Part shown: one piece after another, positions 9,615 through 20,277 of the stretch
Layout of the letters: every line of letters begins with the position of its first letter
Position numbering within the stretch: position 1 is the stretch's first letter
NCBI GenBank assembly: GCA_963697345.1
Contig: CAVONS010000007.1
Location: forward strand, 186,001 to 250,000
DNA from: Prado023 sp963697345
GTDB taxonomy: Bacteria > Actinomycetota > Actinomycetes > S36-B12 > CAIYMF01
Length of the DNA: 64,000 nt
Direction of reading: 5' to 3'
Notes under the pieces: model-generated
The model's input: the letters and a program-made list of their open reading frames with translations, nothing else
Database searches by the model: none
What the model was told of the DNA's origin: nothing
Made by a program: the position numbers and the translations under genes

Positions 9615-9910
9615 ACCCCACCAACTACCTGGTCCTCTCGGCGATCCTGTTCTCCATCGGGGCCGCCGGGGTGCTCGTGCGACGCAACGCCATCGTGGTG
9701 TTCATGTGCGTGGAGCTGATGCTCAACGCCTCGAACCTGGCCTTCGTCACGTTCGCCCGGACGAACGGCACCCTCGACGGGCAGGTCGTGGCCTTCTTCG
9801 TGATGGTGGTGGCCGCCGCCGAGGTGGTCATCGGCCTGGCGATCATCGTCACGATCTTCCGCACCCGCAACTCGGCCTCGGTCGACGAGCCCAACCTGTT
9901 GAAGTTGTGA
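9611..9910 (+). CDS. nuoK: NADH-quinone oxidoreductase subunit K
   Basis: Small three-helix antiporter-like membrane subunit, 99 aa, the usual NuoK size. The two membrane glutamates needed for proton translocation are visible in CVELMLNASN (about residue 36) and VVAAAEVVIG (about residue 72). ATG overlaps the nuoJ stop (ATGA). A 10-bp gap separates it from nuoL. Confidence 0.97.
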   Translation: MNPTNYLVLSAILFSIGAAGVLVRRNAIVVFMCVELMLNASNLAFVTFARTNGTLDGQVVAFFVMVVAAAEVVIGLAIIVTIFRTRNSASVDEPNLLKL

Positions 9911-9920
9911 GGCGACGACT

Positions 9921-11857
<1,937 letters not shown>

Positions 11858-11861
<4 letters not shown>

Positions 11862-13387
11862 GCACCGACTACTACCTGGTCGCGCTCATGGCGCTGCCGA
11901 TCCTCGGTGGGCTGCTGGTGGCGGTGCTGCCGAAGTCCAACCCCGTCCTGGCCAAGAGGGTGGCCCTGGTCATCTCCGTGCTGGTGGCGGGCCTGGGCAT
12001 CGCCGCGGCCCTGCAGTACGCCCCGGACTCCACTGAGGTGTTCCAGCTGGCGTCGAGCTGGTCGTGGATCCCGGCCTGGGGTGTGAGCTTCGCACTGGGC
12101 GTGGATGGCATCTCGCTGGTGCTCATCCTCATGACGGTGATCCTGGTGCCGGTCTGCATCCTTGCCGGCTGGGCCGACGCCGATGGCTCGCGCGGCTCGA
12201 TCAGGGGCTACTTCGCGTGGATCCTCGTGCTCGAGGGCCTGGTCCTCGGGGTCTTCGCCGCCACGGACGTCTTCCTGTTCTACGTGCTGTTCGAAGCCAT
12301 GCTGATCCCGATGTACTTCCTCATCGGACGCTATGGCGGTGAGCAGAGGCAGTACGCGGCCGTGAAGTTCTTCCTCTACTCGCTGCTCGGTGGCCTGCTC
12401 ATGCTGGCAGCCCTGATCGGTGTGTACGTGCTCTCGGTCCAGCAGTACGGGCAGGGCACGTTCGACTATGCCGCGCTGGTCGGCCTGGACATCAGCCAGG
12501 ACACCCAGAAGTGGCTCTTCCTCGGCTTCTTCATCGCCTTCGCGATCAAGGCCCCGATGTGGCCGCTGCACACCTGGCTGCCGGATGCGGCCTCCGAGGC
12601 TCCGCCGAGCTCGTCGGTGCTGCTGGTGGGGATCCTGGACAAGGTCGGCACCTTCGGGATGCTGCGGCTGTGCCTGCCGATGTTCCCCGATGCATCCAGG
12701 TACTTCGCACCCGGCATCATCATCCTGGCCCTGGTCGGCATCGTGTACGGCGCCCTCGTGGCCATCGGCCAGACCGATCTCAAGCGCCTGATCGCCTACA
12801 CCTCGATCAGCCACTTCGGCTTCATCGTCCTGGGCATCTTTGCGATGACCTCGCAGGGGCAGAGCGGTTCGACGCTGTACATGGTCAACCACGGCTTCTC
12901 GATCGCTGCGCTGTTCCTGCTCGTCGGCTTCATGGCCACCCGTCGCGGATCGCGTTTGGTGGCCGACTTCGGTGGCGTGCAGAAGGTGGCGCCGGTCCTG
13001 GCGGGGCTGTTCCTCGTGGCCGGTCTGTCCTCGCTGGCGCTGCCGGGCCTGAGCTCGTTCGTCTCGGAGTTCCTGGTCCTGGCCGGCACGTACACGGTCT
13101 ACCCGTGGGCGGCGATCGTGGCGACCCTGGGCATCGTCCTGGCCGCCCTGTACATCCTGTTGATGTACCAGCGCACGATGACCGGGCCGGTGCGCGAGGG
13201 CGTGGCCGGCATGAGCGACCTGCGGGGTCGCGAGGTCATGGCCATCGCCCCGGTGCTGGCCATCATCATCGCCCTGGGCGTGTTCCCGAACAGCCTGTTG
13301 GACATCATCAACCCATCCGTGGACCAGACGATGTCGGTGGTGGGCAGCAGCGATCCTGCGCCCGCCGTCGCCGAGTCGGGGAAGTGA
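11858..13387 (+). CDS. nuoM: NADH-quinone oxidoreductase subunit M
   Basis: Antiporter-like membrane subunit, 509 aa, about 14 predicted helices. Key features are the membrane glutamate in LFEAMLIPMYFLIG (about residue 145), the lysine in FAIKAPMWPLHTWLPDA (about 228) and the LLVGILDKVG segment. GTG start overlaps the nuoL stop. A 7-bp gap leads to nuoN, so the last three genes are almost certainly cotranscribed. Confidence 0.97.
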
Positions 13388-13394
13388 GGCCGCG

Positions 13395-14960
13395 ATGATC
13401 TCCATGGCGATTCCCATGGCCGAGACGCTGACGTTCCCGACGTTCCAGTACCGGGCGATGTCACCTGTGCTGCTCGTCCTTGTTGCGGCCGTCCTCTCGG
13501 TCCTCGTGGAGGGCCTGGCCCCGCGCAGGACCAGGCGGTCGATCCAGCTCCTCCTGGTGGGGGCCAGCCTGCTGGCCGCCCTGGTCCTCACGGTCACGAT
13601 GCCCATCTCCGCAGAGGGTCTTGTCGCCAGTGGCACGTTGGCCGTCGACGGCCCGACGTTGTTCCTGTGGATCTCCATCCTCGTGATCGCGCTGCTCGCG
13701 ATGCTCGTGATGGCAGAGCGCCGGGCCGATGCCGCCGGCGACGCCTTCGCGCCCCGCTCGGCCTCCCTGGTCGGCTCCGCTGAGGAGCGTGAGCTCACCA
13801 GGCGCGGGTGGGAGCAGACCGAGGTGTGGCCGCTGTTCCTGTTCTCGGTGGCCGGCATGCTCCTGTTCCCGGCGGCCAACGACCTGCTGATGCTGTTCGT
13901 GGCCCTCGAGGTCATGAGCCTGCCGCTGTACCTGCTTGCCGGCATGGCCCGCCGACGGCGGCTGCTGTCCCAGGAGGCGTCGCTCAAGTACTTCCTGCTG
14001 GGTGCCTTCGCCTCGGCCCTGCTGCTCTACGGGTCCGCGATGCTGTTCGGGTACGCCGGTGCGCTGGACTTCGCTGCCATCAGCCAGGCGATCACGGATC
14101 GCCCCGGCTCGCAGGGGCTGCTGCTGCTCGGGGTCGCCCTGGTCAGTGCCGGCCTGCTGTTCAAGGTCGCGGCGGTCCCCTTCCACATGTGGACCCCGGA
14201 CGTGTACCAGGGGTCCCCCACACCCGTGACCGCCTTCATGGCGGCCGGGGTGAAGATCGCCGGGTTCGGCGCCCTGCTGCGGGTGATGTACGTCGTCCTG
14301 GGCGGAGTGGCCTGGGACTGGCAGCCGGTCATGTGGGTCGTGGCGATCATCACCATGCTCGTCGGCGTGATCCTGGCCGTGACCAGCTCCGACATCAAGC
14401 GGATGCTGGCCTACTCGTCGGTCGGGCACGCCGGCTTCCTGCTGCTGGGTGTCATCGCCTTCTCCAACGAGGGCCTGGCCGCCACGATGTTCTACCTGCT
14501 CGCCTACGGCCTGACCACGATCGGCTGCTTCGCGATCGTCATGCTGGTGCGCGGGCCGGCCGGCGAGGCGGGGCACCTCTCCTCGTGGGCGGGCCTGGGC
14601 CGAACGTCACCGATGATCGCCGGCGTGTTCGCCTTCCTGCTGCTCGCGCTGGCTGGGATCCCGCTCACCAGTGGGTTCACCGCCAAGTTCGGTGTCTTCT
14701 CGGCTGCCATCGCCAGCGGTGCGATCGCGCCGGTGCTCGTGGCGATCCTGGCCTCGGCCATCTCGGCGTTCTTCTACCTGAGGGTCATCGTCCTGATGTA
14801 CTTCACCAAGCCTGCCAGCGAGGGCGGGGCCGCCGTCGCCGTGCCCAGCGTGCTGACCTACACGGCGATCGGTGTGGCGGTTGCTGGGACTGTCCTGCTC
14901 GGGGTGTTCCCGCAGTCCGTGCTGAACCTGGTCAACGAGTCGTCGGTCTTCCTGCGCTGA
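13395..14960 (+). CDS. nuoN: NADH-quinone oxidoreductase subunit N
   Basis: Third antiporter-like subunit, 521 aa. The membrane glutamate (FVALEVMSLPLYLLAGM, about residue 165) and the lysine segment LLFKVAAVPFHMWTPDVYQG (about 255) are both present. An inserted hydrophilic loop (about residues 112-138) precedes helix 4. ATG 13395 was taken as start; ATG 13404 is possible. It is the last nuo gene. A weak inverted repeat (14997-15002 with 15018-15023) follows, but I see no strong terminator. Confidence 0.96.
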   Translation: MISMAIPMAETLTFPTFQYRAMSPVLLVLVAAVLSVLVEGLAPRRTRRSIQLLLVGASLLAALVLTVTMPISAEGLVASGTLAVDGPTLFLWISILVIALLAMLVMAERRADAAGDAFAPRSASLVGSAEERELTRRGWEQTEVWPLFLFSVAGMLLFPAANDLLMLFVALEVMSLPLYLLAGMARRRRLLSQEASLKYFLLGAFASALLLYGSAMLFGYAGALDFAAISQAITDRPGSQGLLLLGVALVSAGLLFKVAAVPFHMWTPDVYQGSPTPVTAFMAAGVKIAGFGALLRVMYVVLGGVAWDWQPVMWVVAIITMLVGVILAVTSSDIKRMLAYSSVGHAGFLLLGVIAFSNEGLAATMFYLLAYGLTTIGCFAIVMLVRGPAGEAGHLSSWAGLGRTSPMIAGVFAFLLLALAGIPLTSGFTAKFGVFSAAIASGAIAPVLVAILASAISAFFYLRVIVLMYFTKPASEGGAAVAVPSVLTYTAIGVAVAGTVLLGVFPQSVLNLVNESSVFLR

Positions 14961-15032
14961 CCTGTCCACGGCGCCCCCGACGCGCAGATGGCCGGTCCGT
15001 GGGGAGCCGTGCCATCGCCACGGGGCGTTCGG

Positions 15033-15038
15033 TACGTT
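15033..15038 (+). promoter_or_regulatory. -10 element of a probable leaderless promoter for the TrpB-like gene
   Basis: TACGTT lies exactly 6 nt before ATG 15045, which puts the predicted transcription start on the A of the start codon. No Shine-Dalgarno sequence precedes the ATG. No convincing -35 hexamer is seen. Confidence 0.5.
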
Positions 15039-15044
15039 TCCTCC

Positions 15045-16412
15045 ATGACCTTCACCCCGCGCACCCACAAGTACATGCTGTCCGAGGACGAGATGCCCAC
15101 GACCTGGTACAACCTGGTCGCCGATCTCCCCGTCCCGCCGCCCCCGCCGCTGCATCCGGGCACCCACGAGCCGATCGGTCCTGAGGCCCTCGAGCCGCTG
15201 TTCCCGATGGACCTGATCATGCAGGAGGTCGCCAGCGACCGGTACATCGACATCCCCGGTGAGGTCCTGGACATCTACCGGCAGTGGCGCCCCGCGCCGC
15301 TCATGCGTGCCTACCGGCTCGAGGAGTCCCTGGGCACCTCTGCGCGGATCTACTACAAGTACGAGGGCGTGAGCCCCGCCGGCTCGCACAAGGTCAACAC
15401 CTCTGTCCCACAGGCCTACTACAACGCCAAGGCGGGTGTCACGAAGCTCACGACCGAGACCGGCGCCGGGCAGTGGGGTACGGCCCTGAGCTACGCCACG
15501 GCCCTGTTCGGCCTCGAGTGCGAGGTGTGGCAGGTCGGTGCCAGCTTCGACCAGAAGCCCTACCGGCGCATGATGATCGAGACGTTCGGGGCCTCGGTCC
15601 ACCGCTCACCCTCGACCCTGACCGAGGCCGGCAAGCACTACCTCGAGATGGACCCCGATCACCCGGGATCCCTGGGGATCGCGATCTCCGAGGCGGTCGA
15701 GGTCGCTGCGGGCGACCCGAACACCAAGTACGCCCTCGGCTCGGTGCTCAACCACGTCATCCTGCACCAGACGATCATCGGCGAGGAGGCCCTGCTCCAG
15801 ATGGAGAAGGCCGGGGACACCCCCGACGTCATCCTCGGGTGCACGGGTGGCGGATCGAACTTCGCCGGGCTGGTGTTCCCCTTCATCCGGGAGAAGCTCG
15901 CTGGTCGGATCAGCCCCACCATCCGAGCCGTCGAGCCGGCCAGCTGCCCGACGCTGACCCGTGGGGTGTACGCCTACGACTTCGGGGACGCCTCCGGGAT
16001 GACACCCCTGATGAAGATGCACACGCTGGGCCACAACTTCATCCCGGACCCGATCCACGCAGGTGGCCTGCGCTACCACGGGATGTCGCCGCTGCTGTCC
16101 CACGCCTACGACCAGGGCCTGCTCGAGGCCGAGTCGGTGCCGCAGGTGGAGTGCTTCGACGCCGCAGTCCGGTTCGCCCGCACCGAGGGCATCGTGGCCG
16201 CCCCGGAGTCCAGCCACGCGATCGCCGCCGCGATCCGTGAGGCCAACGCGGCCACCGAGGCCGGCGATGAGCGCGTCATCCTCATCGCGCTGTCGGGTCA
16301 TGGGCACTTCGACCTGGCTGCCTACGACGCCTACCTGGGCGGCCGTCTCGTGGATTCCGAGATTCCGGACGAGCGTTTCGCGCAGCCGCTCTCGGAGCTG
16401 CCGACCATCTGA
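15045..16412 (+). CDS. TrpB-like (TrpB2 family) PLP-dependent enzyme
   Basis: 455 aa, longer than the ~400 aa of canonical TrpB1 and matching the TrpB2/TrpB-like family. The PLP lysine is in GSHKVNTS (about K116), followed by TETGAGQWG and the phosphate-binding loop GCTGGGSNFAG. The C-terminal GIVAAPESSHA and ALSGHGHFD blocks are also TrpB-like. Members of the family join indole and serine to make tryptophan; for some a salvage or serine-deaminating role has been proposed. No trpA lies nearby and the gene stands alone behind nuoN, so a free-standing salvage role is plausible. ATG 15045 is preferred over an upstream in-frame codon because of the -10 element 6 nt before it. Confidence 0.85.
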   Translation: MTFTPRTHKYMLSEDEMPTTWYNLVADLPVPPPPPLHPGTHEPIGPEALEPLFPMDLIMQEVASDRYIDIPGEVLDIYRQWRPAPLMRAYRLEESLGTSARIYYKYEGVSPAGSHKVNTSVPQAYYNAKAGVTKLTTETGAGQWGTALSYATALFGLECEVWQVGASFDQKPYRRMMIETFGASVHRSPSTLTEAGKHYLEMDPDHPGSLGIAISEAVEVAAGDPNTKYALGSVLNHVILHQTIIGEEALLQMEKAGDTPDVILGCTGGGSNFAGLVFPFIREKLAGRISPTIRAVEPASCPTLTRGVYAYDFGDASGMTPLMKMHTLGHNFIPDPIHAGGLRYHGMSPLLSHAYDQGLLEAESVPQVECFDAAVRFARTEGIVAAPESSHAIAAAIREANAATEAGDERVILIALSGHGHFDLAAYDAYLGGRLVDSEIPDERFAQPLSELPTI

Positions 16413-16459
16413 GCGGTGCGATTCGGCGCAACGGCCGATCGTGAGTCAGACTTGACCTC

Positions 16460-17467
16460 GTGCCTTCCCTGACCTCCAGCCGCCCTGAGGGGTTGCTGCT
16501 TGCTGACCCGGTCCTCGATGCCCGGGTCAGTGCACGTCTGCTCGACGTCGAGGGCCTGCTGCGGGAGTCGGTGGTCAGCGACTACCCGTTCGTGACCAGC
16601 ACCGCCCGGCACCTGGTGGATGCCGGAGGGAAGCGCTTCCGCCCACTCCTGGCACTCCTGGCCTCGGAGTTCGGCGATCCCGATGCACAGACAGTCGTGC
16701 CCTCGGCCGTTGTCGTCGAGCTCACCCACCTGGCCACGCTCTACCACGATGACGTCATGGACGAGGCGCGGTTGCGTCGCGGGGCAGACTCCGCGAACGC
16801 CCGCTGGGACAACACGGTGGCCATCCTCACAGGCGATTTCCTCTTCGCCCGCGCCTCGAACCTGCTGGCCGACCTGGGACCGGAGGCTGTGCGCATCCAG
16901 GCACGCACCTTCGAGCGGCTGTGCACCGGCCAGATCCGCGAGACGGTGGGCCCGGCCGAGGACGAGGACCCGATCGCCCACCACGTGAACGTCCTGGCTG
17001 ACAAGACCGGGTCGCTGATCGCCACGGCAGGGCGGTTCGGGGCGATGATGGCTGGCGCCGACCAGGACGTGGTCGAGACGTTGGCCGCATTCGGGGAGCG
17101 CATCGGGGTGGCCTTCCAGCTCGCCGACGACCTGGTCGACATCGGCAGTGAGCGCGCCCAGTCGGGCAAGACCCCCGGGACCGACCTGCGCGAGGGCGTG
17201 GCGACGCTGGCGGTCCTGTACGCCCGCACGTCGGATCTGGCCGAGGACGCCCGCCTGATCGAGCTGACCTCCGGACCGATCCACGACGACGACGACCATG
17301 CCGAGGCGCTGGCACTGCTGCGCGCCCACCCTGCGATGCAACGGGCCCGCGACGAGGCCCATCGCTGGGCCGACGAGGCCCGGTCGGCCCTGTCCCCGCT
17401 TCCCCCCGGACCAGCCCGTGATGCCCTCGAGATGCTCTGCGACTACGTGGTCGATCGGACCGGTTGA
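16460..17467 (+). CDS. Long-chain polyprenyl diphosphate synthase
   Basis: 335 aa all-trans polyprenyl synthase, adding isopentenyl units to an allylic diphosphate. GGKRFRP binds IPP; the two Asp-rich metal sites are DDVMD (about residue 97) and DDLVD (about 223). The small Ala five residues before the first Asp-rich motif is typical of long-chain enzymes. Its position behind the nuo operon, as in Streptomyces, suggests it makes the menaquinone side chain used by complex I; that link is inferred. GTG start. Upstream CAGACT (16447-16452) could be a -10 element 7 nt before the start, leaving a nearly leaderless message. It overlaps the next gene by one base. Confidence 0.88.
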   Translation: MPSLTSSRPEGLLLADPVLDARVSARLLDVEGLLRESVVSDYPFVTSTARHLVDAGGKRFRPLLALLASEFGDPDAQTVVPSAVVVELTHLATLYHDDVMDEARLRRGADSANARWDNTVAILTGDFLFARASNLLADLGPEAVRIQARTFERLCTGQIRETVGPAEDEDPIAHHVNVLADKTGSLIATAGRFGAMMAGADQDVVETLAAFGERIGVAFQLADDLVDIGSERAQSGKTPGTDLREGVATLAVLYARTSDLAEDARLIELTSGPIHDDDDHAEALALLRAHPAMQRARDEAHRWADEARSALSPLPPGPARDALEMLCDYVVDRTG

Positions 17468-18384
17468 TGCCCGTAGGCGACTACAGCGGCCGTCAGGTCG
17501 GGGTCGCCTCCGGCCTGCTGGCCTACATCCTGTGGGGACTGTTCCCGTTGTACTGGGGCTTCCTGGAGCCCGCCACCCCCGCTGAGGTCCTCGCAGCCCG
17601 GGTGGTGTTCTCCCTGGCCTCCCTGGCCGTCCTGGTCTCGGTCGTCGGGCAGTGGTCCCTGGTCCGTGCAGTGTTCGGGGACCGTCGTCGCCTCCTGATC
17701 CTCGCGGCGGCCGCCTGCATCGTGTCGGTGAACTGGGGGGTGTTCATCTGGGCGGTGGACAACGACCACGTGGTGGACGCCTCGCTCGGCTACTTCATCA
17801 ACCCGCTGGTGTCGATCGCCCTGGGTGTGCTCGTGCTGCGCGAGCGGCTGCGCTCCCTGCAGTGGCTGGCCGTGGCGATCGCATCGGTGGGTGTCCTGTA
17901 CGCGACCCTCGCCCTCGGGCGACTGCCGTGGATCTCGCTGGTCCTGGCCTTCTCCTTCGGCGTCTACGGGTTGGCCAAGAAGCTGGCCGGTGTCGACGCC
18001 GTTGCCAGCCTGACCGTCGAGATGATCGTCCTCACGCCCTTCGCCCTGGCGTACATCACCCTGCTGTGGTCCCGCGACGAGCTCGCGTTCGGCGCCCACG
18101 GCTGGGGCCACGCCCTGCTCATGGTGGGGGCGGGGCCGGTCACCGCCCTGCCCCTGCTCTTCTTCGGCTTCGCCGCACACCGGGTGCCCCTGTCGGTCCT
18201 TGGTCCGCTGCAGTACGTGGCGCCGAGCCTGCAGCTGATCATCGGGGTGTGGGTGCTCGACGAGGCCATGTCACCCCAGCGGTGGCTGGCCTTCCTCATC
18301 GTCTGGATCGGGTTGGCCGTGTTCACCGTTGACGCGGTGCGCAACGCGCGAGGTCGCGGGCTGATGCCCGTCGAGGACCTGTAG
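17467..18384 (+). CDS. rarD: EamA/RarD family permease
   Basis: 305 aa, ten hydrophobic segments arranged as two repeated EamA units. Family landmarks: ASGLLAYILWGLFPLYWGF at the N-terminus, NWGVFIWAVDNDHVVDASLGY near residue 95 and PLQYVAPSLQLIIGVWVLDE near 255, all as in RarD proteins. The transported substrate is unknown even in E. coli (the name comes from a chloramphenicol phenotype). ATG 17467 overlaps the stop of the prenyl synthase gene (TGATG); TTG 17464 is also possible. Confidence 0.88.
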   Translation: MPVGDYSGRQVGVASGLLAYILWGLFPLYWGFLEPATPAEVLAARVVFSLASLAVLVSVVGQWSLVRAVFGDRRRLLILAAAACIVSVNWGVFIWAVDNDHVVDASLGYFINPLVSIALGVLVLRERLRSLQWLAVAIASVGVLYATLALGRLPWISLVLAFSFGVYGLAKKLAGVDAVASLTVEMIVLTPFALAYITLLWSRDELAFGAHGWGHALLMVGAGPVTALPLLFFGFAAHRVPLSVLGPLQYVAPSLQLIIGVWVLDEAMSPQRWLAFLIVWIGLAVFTVDAVRNARGRGLMPVEDL

Positions 18385-18413
18385 GGCCCTCGGGCTGTCG
18401 GACCGCCCGCGCG

Positions 18414-18419
18414 TAGAAT
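18414..18419 (+). promoter_or_regulatory. -10 element upstream of the unknown gene at 18440
   Basis: TAGAAT, close to the actinobacterial housekeeping consensus, in the 55-bp gap after rarD. Predicted transcription start is about 18426. The -35 region is poor. Confidence 0.45.
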
Positions 18420-18439
18420 CGGGACTGGCCGCGAGAGCC

Positions 18440-19057
18440 GTGGCGACGACTGCGAGTGAGAAGCCGATGAACGTCGAGGTTGACCGGATCCCTGCCCTGC
18501 ACCTGTGCCTGGCCGACATGGTGTTCGACGACCACGCCGGCCTCCAGCGCTGGGTGCCCATCGTGGGATTGACCCTTGACTCCGAGCACGTCCTGGTCAT
18601 GTGTGACGGCGATGAGCAGCCGCTGCGCATCCCGGCGGGGTCCCTGGTCGCGGTCCGTCGCCCGCAGCACCCCGGCCAGCACAGTGACGAGGACCTCCAC
18701 GACCGGATGTCCGGGTGGTACCCGGGGGATGTGGATTCCGCCAGTGCTGCTGTGGCCGCGCACTCCCAGGCGCCCCAGCAGGCTGCGGCGGGTTCCCTGC
18801 CCTACCCGAACTCGCACTACGAGGGCCTCTACGGAGGCGACCTGGACCATGTCGTCGACGCTGTGGGCGGTACACCCGACGCTGAGACGCGCGGTCGTCG
18901 GGACGCCGCAACCCGACGCCACCTGACGGCGGCGATCCAGGGTTCGGACGCCTCCTCGGACCCAGCCGGTGAGGACGAGGACAGCGAGCTCCTGGGCAGG
19001 ATGGGCGACGGCTACGTCGGCGATGTGCGCCACCTGGTCGACAAGAGGGACTCCTGA
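18440..19057 (+). CDS. Unknown protein with three G-Y-x-G-D motifs
   Basis: 205 aa from GTG 18440, or 196 aa from ATG 18467; neither start has a good Shine-Dalgarno sequence. I recognise no family. Residues 10-75 look folded (hydrophobic/acidic, ending RIPAGSLVAVRR). The rest is polar and contains a short motif three times: GWYPGDV (about residue 92), GLYGGDLDHVVD (about 129) and GYVGDVRHLVD (about 191). No signal peptide or membrane helix. It has its own -10 element (18414-18419) and is followed after 4 bp by a CoA-racemase gene, probably in the same transcript. Confidence 0.7.
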   Translation: MATTASEKPMNVEVDRIPALHLCLADMVFDDHAGLQRWVPIVGLTLDSEHVLVMCDGDEQPLRIPAGSLVAVRRPQHPGQHSDEDLHDRMSGWYPGDVDSASAAVAAHSQAPQQAAAGSLPYPNSHYEGLYGGDLDHVVDAVGGTPDAETRGRRDAATRRHLTAAIQGSDASSDPAGEDEDSELLGRMGDGYVGDVRHLVDKRDS

Positions 19058-19061
19058 CCCC

Positions 19062-20150
19062 GTGATCGGTGACCCCGTGGTCCCGGCCGTTCCGGACGGG
19101 ATGCCCGCGGGTGGTCCGGGTCCGCTGGCCGGGGTCCGGTTCGTCGAGCTCGGTGGGATCGGTCCGGTCCCGCACGCGGGGATGCTGCTGGCCGACCTCG
19201 GCGCCTCCGGGGTCCGCATCGAGCGACCCGGCGGCCAGATGATGGGACACACCCCCGGCCGGGACCCGCTGCTCCGGGGACGTCCCACCCAGATGGTCGA
19301 CCTGCGCGATGCGCCCGGGCGTGATCACGTCCTGGGCCTGGTCGCCGAGGCTGACGTGCTGATCGAGGGCTTCCGGCCGGGTGTCACAGAACGACTGGGC
19401 CTGGGCCCGCAGGACTGCTGGGCGCGCAATCCCCAGCTCGTGTACGGGCGGATGACCGGTTGGGGGCAGACCGGGCCCTGGGCGAGCCGGGCCGGCCACG
19501 ACATCAACTACAGCTCCGTGGCCGGACCCCTGCGGCACACCGCACGGGCCGGAGAACGGCCGGTCCTGGCGCTGAACCTGATCGCCGACCATGGCGGTGG
19601 CTCCACCTACCTGGTCATGGGCGTGCTCGCGGCACTGGTCGAGGTGGCGCGCACCGGGGCCGGCGTCGTGGTGGATGCGGCCATGGTCGAGGGTGCGGCG
19701 AACCTGACGAGCCTGGTCCACGGGATGCGCGCCCAGGGCCTGTGGCCCAACCCCCCGGGCGCGAACGCCCTGGATGGGGGGTGCCCCTTCTACGACACCT
19801 ACACGTGCGCCGATGGCAGGTACGTCGCCGTCGGGCCGTTGGAGCCGGCCTTCTACCAGGAGCTGCTGGCCGGCCTGGGCCTGCTGGGCGAGGACCTCCC
19901 CGAGCAGTGGGACATGACGGGCTGGCCCGACCTGCGCCGCAGGTTCAGTGCGGCGTTCGCCGCCCGGTCCCGCGACGAGTGGGCCGCGGCCTTCGCGGGC
20001 ACGAACGCCTGTGTCACCCCCGTCCTGGACATGACCGAGGCCCCAGATCATCCCCAGCTGGCTGCGCGCGGAACCTTCGTGACCGATCCGGTCAGCGGGA
20101 CCCGTGTCCCAGGTCCTGCCCCACGCTTCGGCCCGCGGAACGCGGGGTAG
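19062..20150 (+). CDS. Alpha-methylacyl-CoA racemase homologue (CoA-transferase family III)
   Basis: 362 aa. The catalytic pair of the racemase subgroup is visible: His146 in GHDINY and Asp176 in LIADHGGGS, 30 residues apart as in the M. tuberculosis enzyme MCR (His126/Asp156). Members interconvert R and S 2-methylacyl-CoA esters so that branched fatty acids can enter beta-oxidation. Family III also contains CoA transferases, so activity is inferred from the motifs. GTG 19062 is chosen 4 bp after the preceding stop with AGAGGGA upstream; GTG 19077 and ATG 19101 are alternatives. It appears to form a two-gene unit with the unknown gene before it. Confidence 0.82.
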   Translation: MIGDPVVPAVPDGMPAGGPGPLAGVRFVELGGIGPVPHAGMLLADLGASGVRIERPGGQMMGHTPGRDPLLRGRPTQMVDLRDAPGRDHVLGLVAEADVLIEGFRPGVTERLGLGPQDCWARNPQLVYGRMTGWGQTGPWASRAGHDINYSSVAGPLRHTARAGERPVLALNLIADHGGGSTYLVMGVLAALVEVARTGAGVVVDAAMVEGAANLTSLVHGMRAQGLWPNPPGANALDGGCPFYDTYTCADGRYVAVGPLEPAFYQELLAGLGLLGEDLPEQWDMTGWPDLRRRFSAAFAARSRDEWAAAFAGTNACVTPVLDMTEAPDHPQLAARGTFVTDPVSGTRVPGPAPRFGPRNAG

Positions 20151-20166
20151 CGCTTCCCGGCAGGTC

Positions 20167-20180
20167 GCGACCATGGTCCC
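20167..20180 (+). promoter_or_regulatory. DosR/DevR-like box upstream of the universal stress gene
   Basis: The sequence GCGAC-CATG-GTCCC matches the GGGAC-N4-GTCCC core of the mycobacterial DosR box at 9 of 10 fixed positions. Its centre is about 42 bp upstream of the start predicted from GACGAT (20204-20209), the spacing typical for DosR activation. Universal stress genes are classic DosR targets. No experimental support; the regulator gene is not in the window. Confidence 0.4.
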
Positions 20181-20277
20181 TACCGGGTGCCGCCGTGGCG
20201 GGCGACGATGGACGTGTCAGCAGCGTGGCCCCGCGCGAGGGGCGCAGGTGCCACGTCGGCACGAGGAGGCGCACGCG

